From an uncultured Rhodospirillales bacterium (GTDB lineage: Bacteria > Pseudomonadota > Alphaproteobacteria > CALMVH01), in the NCBI GenBank assembly GCA_937873165.1, contig CALMVH010000258.1, positions 1-11,369 of the forward strand: a stretch of 11,369 bases of DNA, in the 5' to 3' direction. Position 1 is the stretch's first letter; each line of letters starts with the position of its first letter. The notes beneath the pieces are model-generated. The model was not told where the DNA came from, searched no databases, and saw only the letters and a program-made list of their open reading frames with translations. A program made the position numbers and the translations under genes. Positions 1-6,517 of this stretch are shown here, in pieces.

Positions 1-454
1 CGTTGATATCGCCCAGCAGGTACCCGGAATCCTCGACCATTTCGGTCAGGGCCGCGCCGATCAGCCGGTCGGCTTGTGTCGCGAGGTCGATGGCCACCTG
101 CTGCAACAAGTGGTCGCGCAGCGTTTCACCAGGTGCGGCACGGTCGTCGAAATCGAATCCGTCGCTCTCGAAACTGCCGCTGCCGCCGGGAACAGGGCCA
201 AGGCCTTCGCCTTCCGAGCGGTAAGCATCCTCCAACGATCCCTCGTGAATGGGCGCCTCGTCCAAGCGCTCGGCGATCGGATCGTCGTTCTCCGCCGAGA
301 CAGCTTCCAAGAGCGGATTCTGCTCCAGCTCGGACTCGATGTAGTCCTGCAACTCGTGGGCGTTCAGCTGCAACAGCTTGATGGCCTGCTGCAACTGCGG
401 CGTCATCACCAGCGACTGGGATTGCCTGAGTTCCTGGCGTTGTACGAATGTCAT
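1..454 (-). CDS. rpoN: RNA polymerase sigma-54 factor RpoN, N-terminal part, cut by window edge
   Basis: Reading the minus strand from the ATG at 454 down to the window edge gives 151 codons with no stop. The N-terminus contains the RpoN region I signature: MTPQLQQAIKLLQL at about residues 17-30, then an ESELEQNPLLE segment near 40-50. It continues through an acidic linker (region II, about 53-105) into the start of the core-binding region with RDHLLQQVAMDLA. Sigma-54 directs RNA polymerase to -24/-12 promoters and needs AAA+ activators; region I is the part that responds to them. The core-binding remainder, the HTH and the RpoN box lie outside the window. No clear Shine-Dalgarno motif precedes the ATG, but this start gives the expected alignment at the N-terminus. 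In related genomes rpoN usually follows lptB; here about 4.2 kb separates them. Identification is secure from the region I motif. Confidence 0.95.
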   Translation of the reverse strand, partial: MTFVQRQELRQSQSLVMTPQLQQAIKLLQLNAHELQDYIESELEQNPLLEAVSAENDDPIAERLDEAPIHEGSLEDAYRSEGEGLGPVPGGSGSFESDGFDFDDRAAPGETLRDHLLQQVAIDLATQADRLIGAALTEMVEDSGYLLGDIN

Positions 455-548
455 AAGGGTATGTAGCCGAGAATTGCTTAACCGGCGCTGAACGCGGCGC
501 ACAGGCAAGCAAGGACCATGCCATCGGCCTTTGGGCGCCGTGAGGGAC

Positions 549-560
549 GGGAACGTTCCC
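549..560. promoter_or_regulatory. Perfect 12-bp palindrome, candidate operator (left of pair)
   Basis: GGGAACGTTCCC is a perfect 12-bp palindrome in the divergent region between rpoN and the SDR gene, about 40 bp upstream of the SDR start. Having no loop, it is not a terminator hairpin and is more like a dimeric repressor or activator site. Its centre is 21 bp from the centre of a second palindrome at 568-583, so both would lie on the same DNA face. Regulator unknown. Confidence 0.5.
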
Positions 561-567
561 CGTAGCC

Positions 568-583
568 TGCCGTTAGAACGGCA
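568..583. promoter_or_regulatory. Perfect 7-2-7 inverted repeat, candidate operator (right of pair)
   Basis: TGCCGTT-AG-AACGGCA has 7-bp perfect arms and a 2-nt centre, and ends 18 bp before the SDR start codon. The centre is too short for an RNA hairpin loop, which favours a protein-binding site. It shares the CGTT/AACG half element with the palindrome at 549-560. Binding here would overlap the likely transcription start of the SDR-osmC operon; that is inferred from position only. Confidence 0.5.
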
Positions 584-601
584 ACCAACACAGGAACGAT
601 C

Positions 602-1462
602 ATGACCGGGACCGGAACCTTCAATCAGTACACGCAACCCGAACTGATGCAGCACTACGATCATCGGCCTCTGGACAAGCAGGTTGCGCTGGTGACGGGC
701 GCCAACTCCGGCATTGGCGAGGGCGTTGCTAGGCACATGGCCGCGGCGGGCGCCATGACCCTGATCAACTGTGTAACGCATCCGGAAGCCGCCGACGCCA
801 TCGTGGCCGATATCCGCCAGGCCGGCGGCCAGGCAATGTCGATCATGGCCGATGTGTCGAAGGAGGATCAGGTTCAGGCGATGTTCGCTCAGATCGTCAA
901 GGAACACGGCACCGTCGATATCCTGGTGAACAACGCCGGTTGGCAGAAGGATGCCGCTTTTCCGGAAATGACGCTGCAGCAATGGCAGGCTGTGATCGAC
1001 GTGAACCTGACCGGGCAGTTCTTGTGCGCGCGCGAGGCCGTGCGCGAGTTCCTGCGCCGAGGTCCCAGGCCAGAGGTTTCGGTGGCGCTCGGCAAGATCA
1101 TCTGCATGAGCAGCGTGCATCAGGTGATTCCGTGGGGCGGCCACGTCAACTACGCTTCGTCGAAAGGCGGGATCAAGCTGATGATGGAGTCGATCGCGCA
1201 GGAAATGGCGCCGCAGAAGATCCGCTGCAATGCGATTGCCCCCGGCGCCATCAAGACACCGATCAACCATGCGGCCTGGGCCACCCCCGATGCCGAAAAA
1301 GATTTGCTGACGCTGATCCCCTATGGCCGTGTCGGCGTGGCGCAGGATATTGCGCGCGCCGCGATCTGGCTGGCGTCGGACGAGTCCGATTACCTGACCG
1401 GCACCACCATGTTCGTCGACGGCGGCATGACTCTTTACCCGGGTTTCTCGCAGGGCGGCTAA
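602..1462 (+). CDS. SDR-family oxidoreductase, glucose 1-dehydrogenase-like
   Basis: This is a 286-residue classical short-chain dehydrogenase/reductase, a Rossmann-fold NAD(P)-dependent enzyme of the cytoplasm. Visible motifs are the cofactor loop TGANSGIG (32-39), NNAG (110-113), the active-site Asn in DVNLTG (135), the catalytic Ser in ICMSSVHQ (170/171), YASSK with Tyr184 and Lys188, and APGAIKTP after strand 6. The MSSVHQVIPWGGHVNYASSKGG stretch and the C-terminal YLTGTTMFVDGGMTLYPGF resemble the glucose 1-dehydrogenase subgroup, but true substrate cannot be read from sequence. A small insert (about 152-165, rich in Arg and Pro) precedes the catalytic strand. An AGGAA element lies just upstream of the ATG. 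The osmC gene follows after 35 bp on the same strand, so the two probably form an operon, perhaps a stress-response unit. Two palindromes upstream suggest regulation by a dimeric transcription factor. Confidence 0.93.
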   Translation: MTGTGTFNQYTQPELMQHYDHRPLDKQVALVTGANSGIGEGVARHMAAAGAMTLINCVTHPEAADAIVADIRQAGGQAMSIMADVSKEDQVQAMFAQIVKEHGTVDILVNNAGWQKDAAFPEMTLQQWQAVIDVNLTGQFLCAREAVREFLRRGPRPEVSVALGKIICMSSVHQVIPWGGHVNYASSKGGIKLMMESIAQEMAPQKIRCNAIAPGAIKTPINHAAWATPDAEKDLLTLIPYGRVGVAQDIARAAIWLASDESDYLTGTTMFVDGGMTLYPGFSQGG

Positions 1463-1497
1463 TCCCTCGTTCAGCCATCAACAGAAAGGATATTTCC

Positions 1498-1926
1498 ATG
1501 CAGACGAACGGCAGCGCGATCTGGAGTGGTGGGCTCAAGGATGGCCATGGAACGATCTCGACCGCCAGCGGCGCGTTGAAGGATCAGGCCTACGGCTTCG
1601 CGACCCGCTTCGAAGGCAAGCCCGGCACCAACCCCGAAGAGTTGCTCGGCGCCGCGCACGCGGGCTGCTTCACCATGGCGCTGTCGATGATCCTTGGCGA
1701 AGCCGGGCTGACGGCCGAAAAGATGGAAACGAAAGCGGATGTGACGCTCGACAAGGTCGAGGACGGCTTTGCCATCACGAAGATCCATCTGACACTCAAG
1801 GGCAAGGTGCCGAACGCCGACCACGCAAAATTCGAGGAACTGGCGAACAAGGCAAAGGCGGGCTGCCCTGTTTCCAAGCTGTTCAAAGGCGCCGAGATCA
1901 CGCTAACGGCGACGCTGGAGGGGTAA
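1498..1926 (+). CDS. osmC: OsmC-family peroxiredoxin
   Basis: The 142-residue product matches the OsmC branch of the OsmC/Ohr family in length and in both redox cysteines: Cys57 in AAHAGCFTMAL and Cys123 in AKAGCPVSKLF, close to the Cys59/Cys125 pair of the E. coli protein. These are thiol-dependent peroxidases that reduce organic hydroperoxides, working in the cytoplasm as intertwined dimers. Arg37 (in TRFEG) and Glu47/48 (in NPEELL) fit the family's active-site Arg and Glu positions. The ATG at 1498 is chosen because AGAAAGGA lies 7-8 nt upstream and it gives the canonical N-terminus; the frame stays open further upstream, but that part only shadows the SDR gene. The short gap from the SDR stop suggests co-transcription. 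OsmC rather than Ohr is favoured by the HAGCFTMALS and GCPVSKL contexts. Confidence 0.93.
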   Translation: MQTNGSAIWSGGLKDGHGTISTASGALKDQAYGFATRFEGKPGTNPEELLGAAHAGCFTMALSMILGEAGLTAEKMETKADVTLDKVEDGFAITKIHLTLKGKVPNADHAKFEELANKAKAGCPVSKLFKGAEITLTATLEG

Positions 1927-2046
1927 CTACACAGCCATCGCTCCACCCGTCTTCTTCAAACGGCTCGCGATGCGAGGGAACAAATCCTTTCGCTTGCATT
2001 TTAGATAAATGTGGCAGTACCGTGAAGCGTGGTTGATTGAGGTCGA
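1927..2046. other. AT-richer intergenic stretch between osmC and the metallopeptidase gene
   Basis: This 120 bp separates a GC-rich operon from the accessory block. It contains a small hairpin CTCGC-GAT-GCGAG (1964-1976) without a following T-run, so it is not a convincing terminator, and an AT-rich run near 1995-2010 that might hold the metallopeptidase promoter. No good -35/-10 pair and no sigma-54 -24/-12 element with correct spacing were found. Confidence 0.4.
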
Positions 2047-3183
2047 ATGTCCGCATCGGTTAAGCATGCCAGCCATTCCGAATGGAGCCTCAGGGTCGAT
2101 GCCGAGGGCCGCAAAACCCCTAATGGCGCCTTTGTCGCCCGTCCGCCAGTGCCGTATCATGGGGGCAACACCGTGCCGAGAAATGGTGTTGACGACGTCA
2201 CCGCCTTGCGCGAGGCCATTGCCAACAGGAAGCTTCTCGACCACGCTGTTTTTATAGCATCCCAGACACCTTACACTCGCTCTCTGCTGCAATTTGCTTA
2301 CAGGGAAAATATCGGCATTGAGTTCGATAAAGATGCGTTGGATCGGCGGGGTGCTGGAGCGCTGCTGGATACCAATCCTCGTACGGGCGCCGTTACACTG
2401 GTCTTGAATTCCGAGGTTACGCCCTGCAAGGCCGGGCCGGCGCTTTTCCGTGCCGGAACCCTGTCGCATGAACTGACCCATGCAATCCGAAATAAGAAGA
2501 AGTTCTTCTATAAGGATGGGCATACCCTTAGGTCCGCGATCATCACGGGAGATCTGCAGGAGGGCGATGCCCGCGCCGGAGGCGTGAGAGCCTATGCTGA
2601 TTTCATGGTCGGGCGGCCCAGCGATCCATCCAACCGTTGGAAGCCCCCGGCGCTGAAGGGTGCGTTGGAAGATGAACCCGACTCGACCCAAAAGGTCATC
2701 ATGTCGGCTTTGCCGATTTTGGCCAAGGGCAACTCAGCCGAATTTGCACGCTTAATCGCTGAGAACCACTGCCAAAGCGACCTGTCGCACTACCATGCGA
2801 CCACAATCTCATGGTTCACGGACGTAGGCCGCGGATATCGTCTGGCGCAAGACAAAGATGGCATGAAGGAGTTCATGACGTTTAACTATGCGACTGCCGA
2901 CACTGTTCGCGATGTCATGACGATCAAGGGCAAGCCATACCTGTCCGACGCTCCGTACAGTAAGAACTGTGGCTTGTGCGATACGCCGAGGGTGCGCAAA
3001 GCGTATGCCGCACTTCAGGAGGAAGGCAATCGCTACCGCGCCATGGGGTACAATCCGCAAACGCAGATGCAATTCAGGTCAGAAACCCTCGTGCTGCAAG
3101 CCACCCCTCACGCTGACAGACAGGTTTTACAAACGTTGCTGCCCATCATAACCAGACCACAGGGGATGACGGCGACCATGTAG
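2047..3183 (+). CDS. Putative zinc metallopeptidase, DUF6782-like (HExxH)
   Basis: The 378-residue product has a metalloprotease core: GTLSHELTHAIRNKK with HELTH at 141-145, where the two His would bind zinc and Glu142 would be the base. The segment LQEGDARAGGVRAYADF follows 27 residues later, with Glu172 a plausible third ligand; this arrangement (HExxH then ExxA-type helix) resembles the DUF6782 putative metallopeptidase domain, recalled rather than searched. No signal peptide or membrane segment is seen. The first 50 residues are polar and Pro/Asn-rich, and a CGLC pair occurs at 308-311. GAGG lies 4 nt before the ATG, so the start is acceptable though closely spaced. Codon use is less GC-rich than in flanking housekeeping genes, suggesting recent acquisition. 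Substrate is unknown; it may be an effector or toxin domain, or an intracellular peptidase. The gene converges on a Tat protein gene 18 bp away. Confidence 0.75.
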   Translation: MSASVKHASHSEWSLRVDAEGRKTPNGAFVARPPVPYHGGNTVPRNGVDDVTALREAIANRKLLDHAVFIASQTPYTRSLLQFAYRENIGIEFDKDALDRRGAGALLDTNPRTGAVTLVLNSEVTPCKAGPALFRAGTLSHELTHAIRNKKKFFYKDGHTLRSAIITGDLQEGDARAGGVRAYADFMVGRPSDPSNRWKPPALKGALEDEPDSTQKVIMSALPILAKGNSAEFARLIAENHCQSDLSHYHATTISWFTDVGRGYRLAQDKDGMKEFMTFNYATADTVRDVMTIKGKPYLSDAPYSKNCGLCDTPRVRKAYAALQEEGNRYRAMGYNPQTQMQFRSETLVLQATPHADRQVLQTLLPIITRPQGMTATM

Positions 3184-3201
3184 CGACTGCTTGACCCCGT
3201 T

Positions 3202-3507
3202 TTACAGAACTGTCCGTGTTGCCGTGACCGGGCAGCCGCAGATAGGGCAATACGCGGTCTTAGTGAGGGTTTCGCCTTTAGTGCCAGGCTGTTGCATAAG
3301 GACTGCCTGCAAGTCCGAGATCAGCTTCTGGTGCGCGCTGGCATCGCCGCCGCCGCAGCGATTGGCGTAGGCCGTGCCCAGCTCGCTGCCCGCCGAAAGC
3401 TGGGACTGCGACATCGCGGATGCCTTGCCGAGACCCAGTCCCGCACCCAAGCCCAGGCCCATGGTGGTGGCCAACAACTGGCGGCGGGTCAAACGATTTG
3501 CGTTCAT
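3202..3507 (-). CDS. Small Tat-exported cysteine-rich protein, function unknown
   Basis: The 101-residue product begins with a twin-arginine signal: LTRRQLLATT with Arg8-Arg9, a Gly/Leu-rich hydrophobic stretch (about 16-27) and an ASA site at 29-31. The mature part of about 70 residues has four cysteines: Cys51 in ANRCGGGD and CPICGC (87-92) near the C-terminus. The CxxCxC cluster could bind a metal or a cofactor in the periplasm, which would fit export folded through Tat, but no family is recognised. The ATG at 3507 is preferred over one 16 codons upstream because AGAGGAG lies 7 nt before it and the twin-arginine then sits at the N-terminus. It lies 58 bp downstream of the 313-residue gene on the same strand, so the two may be co-transcribed. 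Confidence 0.7.
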   Translation of the reverse strand: MNANRLTRRQLLATTMGLGLGAGLGLGKASAMSQSQLSAGSELGTAYANRCGGGDASAHQKLISDLQAVLMQQPGTKGETLTKTAYCPICGCPVTATRTVL

Positions 3508-3565
3508 GGCTGTATCTCCTCTGATACCAGAGTATATCGGTGTCCCCGTGTTCAAATCCAGTCGA

Positions 3566-4507
3566 TTAATGCTTCAGCTGGATTGATTTGTCAGGGACCG
3601 AGGCTGGTAGCGCGATATTCAAGGCCTGCACCCCGGACCTAGGCGATGCCGGTTCCAGCAGGGCTTTGGGCTCCCTTACGATCAGACTTGGCCAGTTCGA
3701 GGCAGCTGTTCCTACGCGAGTTTCGATTTCGCCCAGGGTCTTGGCGGTGCGCTGAAACGTTTCCGTGAACTGCCGTGCAATTGAAAACTTCTGGTGAGCC
3801 TCCAGTCTTGCTGAGTTGTCACCCGCGCTCACCGGCGTTGCCTGCAGCTCACGCTTCAATGACTCGGTCCGATCTGCCGCCGCAGCTGCCTTGTTGCGCA
3901 TCGCCTGGCCCAGCGTCTGAACGATGGCCATGGACCCTGGAGTCGGATGCTGTTCGCCATGCAACTTCGCTTCACGTGACGGAATCTCTTCCAGGATGGA
4001 GCGCGATGTACCAGGACCGATCAAACCGTTCGTGACCGGGGTCATGAACTGATGCGCCGCATGTTCCAGACCCCGCTTGACTTCGTCCACGGCACGGGCT
4101 TGCTGTGGGTTCTTGAAATACGCGCCCTTGGCCTTTCCATCGATCCACGAGATTTCGTCCGACACGGTTTGCAGGACCTGAAAAGTTTTGAAGTCGCCAG
4201 CACCCAAAATCTTCGACACGCCGTCCAGCACTTGACCCGTCGTACCCGCCGGCATATCACGCGCGCGCTGGTAAAAGCGGGTCGTCTCGGCCTGAACGAA
4301 CCGGTTGCCGATCGTCCCGGCGGATCGGTTGGCAGGCGCAACGCTGTCCAGCAACGCATCAATGGTCCGGGCCTCCTGTGGGCCGACGTCCTGCCTCAGC
4401 GTCTTTAGGGCGCTGGTGACGATTTCCTCCGAACTGCGCTGGCGATCGCCCAGCATTCTTGGTTCTGTCTTGAAGGGGTTCGAGGTTGTCGGGGCCGCTT
4501 CGGTCAT
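3566..4507 (-). CDS. Hypothetical soluble protein of 313 residues
   Basis: I do not recognise this protein. It has no signal peptide, no membrane segment and no obvious catalytic motif. Residues 1-20 are Thr/Ser/Pro-rich, and the remainder is predominantly helical, with charged helices such as EEIVTSALKTL, KSILG-type turns, and a long helical stretch at about 195-275 (QTLGQAMRNKAAAAADRTESLKREL and ARQFTETFQRTAKTLGEI). The C-terminal 40 residues become Pro-, Ser- and Leu-rich and end in LKH. The ATG at 4507 is used because AGGGTGGA lies 7 nt upstream; a GTG four codons earlier is possible but overlaps that element. It is the upstream member of a minus-strand pair with the Tat-cysteine protein, and faces the metallopeptidase gene. 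A disordered N-terminus, helical body and unusual neighbourhood would suit a secreted effector or partner protein, but this is inference only. Confidence 0.65.
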   Translation of the reverse strand: MTEAAPTTSNPFKTEPRMLGDRQRSSEEIVTSALKTLRQDVGPQEARTIDALLDSVAPANRSAGTIGNRFVQAETTRFYQRARDMPAGTTGQVLDGVSKILGAGDFKTFQVLQTVSDEISWIDGKAKGAYFKNPQQARAVDEVKRGLEHAAHQFMTPVTNGLIGPGTSRSILEEIPSREAKLHGEQHPTPGSMAIVQTLGQAMRNKAAAAADRTESLKRELQATPVSAGDNSARLEAHQKFSIARQFTETFQRTAKTLGEIETRVGTAASNWPSLIVREPKALLEPASPRSGVQALNIALPASVPDKSIQLKH

Positions 4508-4580
4508 GTTCAATTCCACCCTGTCTGCTCGCCACCGGTTTATCCGGGATCGAGATTTTCATACACTGTTTAACCTAAGA

Positions 4581-4628
4581 ATGCGTGAAAAATACGCATA
4601 TCCTGATGAACATTTAGGCAAACGCATA
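4581..4628. repeat. Three copies of ACGCAT/ATGCGT in an AT-rich intergenic stretch
   Basis: ATGCGT (4581-4586) and ACGCAT (4594-4599) form a 6-bp inverted repeat with a 7-nt spacer, and ACGCATA recurs at 4622-4628 in the same orientation as 4594-4600. The region lies between the lptB stop and the start of the 313-residue gene, both minus strand. Read on that strand, the inverted repeat could fold as a weak hairpin, but no T-run follows closely, so it is not a good intrinsic terminator. It may instead be a regulator-binding site for the 313-residue gene. Confidence 0.3.
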
Positions 4629-4649
4629 GTTCCAGACAAAGTGGACGGG

Positions 4650-5477
4650 TTACAGGCTGAAGTTTTCCCCTAGGTAGACGCGGCGCACATCCTCGTGCGA
4701 GACGATTTCGGAGGGAACCCCCTCCATCAGCACCTTGCCATCGTGCAGGATGTAGGCGCGATCGACGATATCCAGGGTTTCCCGCACGTTGTGATCCGTG
4801 ATCAGAACTCCAATCCCCTTCTCGCGTAGCTGATAGATCAGGTCGCGGATATCGTTCACGGCGATTGGATCAATGCCTGCCAGCGGTTCGTCCAGCAGCA
4901 TGAACTGCGGGGCGCTGGCGAGCGCCCGGGCAATCTCGCAGCGGCGACGCTCGCCGCCCGACAGCGCCAGTGCCGCCGTTCGCCTGAGATGTGAAATCGA
5001 GAACTCCGCCATCAGGTCTTCCAGCCGGTTCTCGCGGACCACAGGATCGGGCTCCCGCACCTCCAGCACCGCGCGGATGTTCTGCTCCACGGTCAGGCCG
5101 CGGAAGATGCTGGCTTCCTGCGGCAGATATCCAACCCCCAGACGCGCCCGCCGGTACATGGGGAGGCTGGTGACGTCCTGACCATCCAGCAGAATAGTGC
5201 CGGCATCGGCGGCAATCAGCCCGGTCATGATGTAGAAGCAGGTGGTCTTGCCGGCCCCATTGGGTCCTAGCAGGCCGACCGCCTCGCCCCGTTGGACCCC
5301 GACTGTTACGTCCCGCAGGACCGGTCGGCCTTTGTAACGCTTGCCAAGGTGCCGCGCGACCAGTCCATGCTGCATGTTGAACGCGCGGCCCGGATCGGTA
5401 GACACCGTGTATGCCGGGTCCGCATGAGGCTGTGCCAGTGAAGGCGGCAGGGGCGGCGTGTCGCGCAGGTCAGTCAT
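4650..5477 (-). CDS. lptB: LPS export ABC transporter ATP-binding protein LptB
   Basis: LptB is the cytoplasmic ATPase of the LptB2FG transporter that extracts LPS from the inner membrane and pushes it along the LptC-LptA bridge. The 275-residue product shows Walker A GPNGAGKT (71-78), the Q-loop in YLPQEASIF (Gln120), the signature LSGGERRR (173-180), Walker B FMLLDEP with catalytic Glu197, and His229 of the switch loop in ITDHNVRETL. An N-terminal extension of about 34 residues precedes the standard domain. Starting at the internal ATG (5375) would give 241 residues, the length of the E. coli protein. The longer start is kept because its ATG overlaps the lptA stop as ATGA, typical of translational coupling. 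LptF and LptG are not in the window. The next gene on this strand begins 142 bp downstream and is unrelated. Confidence 0.97.
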   Translation of the reverse strand: MTDLRDTPPLPPSLAQPHADPAYTVSTDPGRAFNMQHGLVARHLGKRYKGRPVLRDVTVGVQRGEAVGLLGPNGAGKTTCFYIMTGLIAADAGTILLDGQDVTSLPMYRRARLGVGYLPQEASIFRGLTVEQNIRAVLEVREPDPVVRENRLEDLMAEFSISHLRRTAALALSGGERRRCEIARALASAPQFMLLDEPLAGIDPIAVNDIRDLIYQLREKGIGVLITDHNVRETLDIVDRAYILHDGKVLMEGVPSEIVSHEDVRRVYLGENFSL

Positions 5478-6517
5478 TGCGCCGCATCTGCCTGGGCGGT
5501 AGGACTGCCGCCCGTGTCGCCAGCGTCGCTGTCTCCATTGCCATCGCCAGCGACGTTCGTCTTGTCCTTTTTCTTAGGAATGAAAAGACCGCGTACCCTG
5601 GTGTCAGGCGCGGCATAGACACGGCTGATTCCGGTTGCCATGTCGACTTCCGCCCGCGCGCCATCCATCTGGTTCTGATCACGCGTCAGGTGCACGTCGC
5701 CCAACACGGTGGTCTGGTCGGTGAGGGGATTATACACAGCCTCGTTGCCGGTCACGATATCCGTGGGCGTTGTCAGCACCACATGTCCCTTCGCATCCAG
5801 GCGCTCCAGCCGGCGTGACGATGTTTTCTTGCCGTCCGCGTCGGTACCGGGCTTGGCCGCGGTGTCCGCAGACGGCGACGCCGCCTGAGCGCTGGCCTGC
5901 CCCCCTGCCTTGGCATCCGCCTTGGGAGGATCGGTGAACTTGGCTGCGATCACGTCGGCGGTCAGCCGGTCATCCCCGCGCACCATGACGGCATCCCCGC
6001 GCGCCACGCCCGTGGAGATATCTTCGAAGTATTCCAGCGTGTCCTTGGCGGTGACGACCTCCTCCGTCGTCACCAGCTTCAGATTGTTGCCGAGCAACAA
6101 GGCCTGGTGCTTGTTCAGGTCATAAACGCCGTGCTGGCCGTAGGCGACGGCAGTCGGGGACATCAGGATGACGGGATCGCCGTCCGCCGTGACCTCGCTG
6201 ATCTGCGTGCTGCCTTTCTTGCCGGCCTTGTCGTTGTAATGCGCGACCAGCACATCGCCTTTCAGCGTGGTGTCGTTATGCTTTGCCACCGCATTCCCAC
6301 GCGCGACATACATCTGATCCTCGCGCAACCATTCCAGCGTACCCGTGGCCGTAACTTCCAGGGCACCATCCGGAGGCGCGGCCCCTACGGGCGAAGGTAC
6401 GTCGGCATCGGGTGTCGTAGAGGTGACTGTGACAGGCTTGGGCTTATCCTTGGCATGGACTGAAGGAGCGGCCGAAACAGCCAGGCAGACCAAGGCGGAC
6501 AAGATAACGTTCTTCAT
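5474..6517 (-). CDS. lptA: Periplasmic LPS transport protein LptA, elongated
   Basis: The 347-residue product starts with a Sec signal peptide (MKNVILSALVCLAVSAAPSVHA, likely cut after Ala22) and belongs to the OstA/LptA family that forms the periplasmic beta-jellyroll bridge carrying LPS from LptC to LptD. The first OstA-like region spans about 51-195 (YVARGNAVAKHNDTTLKGDVL, GVYDLNKHQALLLGNNLKL, GVARGDAVMVRGDDRLTAD). An Ala/Asp/Lys-rich low-complexity linker lies at about 197-235. A further jellyroll stretch at about 236-305 repeats the pattern (AKGHVVLTTPTDIVTGNEAVYN, TTVLGDVHLTRDQNQMDGAR). A basic KKKDK patch and a Gly/Asp/Ala-rich tail of about 30 residues end the protein. It is almost twice the length of E. 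coli LptA (185 residues). It overlaps lptC upstream and lptB downstream by four bases each, so the three genes form one operon. Confidence 0.93.
   Translation of the reverse strand: MKNVILSALVCLAVSAAPSVHAKDKPKPVTVTSTTPDADVPSPVGAAPPDGALEVTATGTLEWLREDQMYVARGNAVAKHNDTTLKGDVLVAHYNDKAGKKGSTQISEVTADGDPVILMSPTAVAYGQHGVYDLNKHQALLLGNNLKLVTTEEVVTAKDTLEYFEDISTGVARGDAVMVRGDDRLTADVIAAKFTDPPKADAKAGGQASAQAASPSADTAAKPGTDADGKKTSSRRLERLDAKGHVVLTTPTDIVTGNEAVYNPLTDQTTVLGDVHLTRDQNQMDGARAEVDMATGISRVYAAPDTRVRGLFIPKKKDKTNVAGDGNGDSDAGDTGGSPTAQADAAQ

Noticed and set aside
940..1497. Upstream in-frame extension of osmC through the SDR gene
   Set aside because: It is Arg-rich shadow translation of the SDR coding region; the ATG at 1498 has a good ribosome binding site and gives the normal OsmC length.
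1964..1976. Hairpin CTCGC-GAT-GCGAG after osmC as a terminator
   Set aside because: The stem is only 5 bp, the loop is 3 nt, and no T-run follows.
1981..2046. Possible sigma-54 or Hrp-type promoter before the metallopeptidase gene
   Set aside because: TGGCAG is present but the GG-to-GC distance is 12 rather than 10, and no GGAACC-N15/16-CCAC box is found.
1927..2691. Minus-strand 254-residue open frame opposite the metallopeptidase gene
   Set aside because: The plus-strand frame has the HELTH metallopeptidase motif, a ribosome binding site and gene-like composition; the minus frame has no recognisable domain and lies antisense to it.
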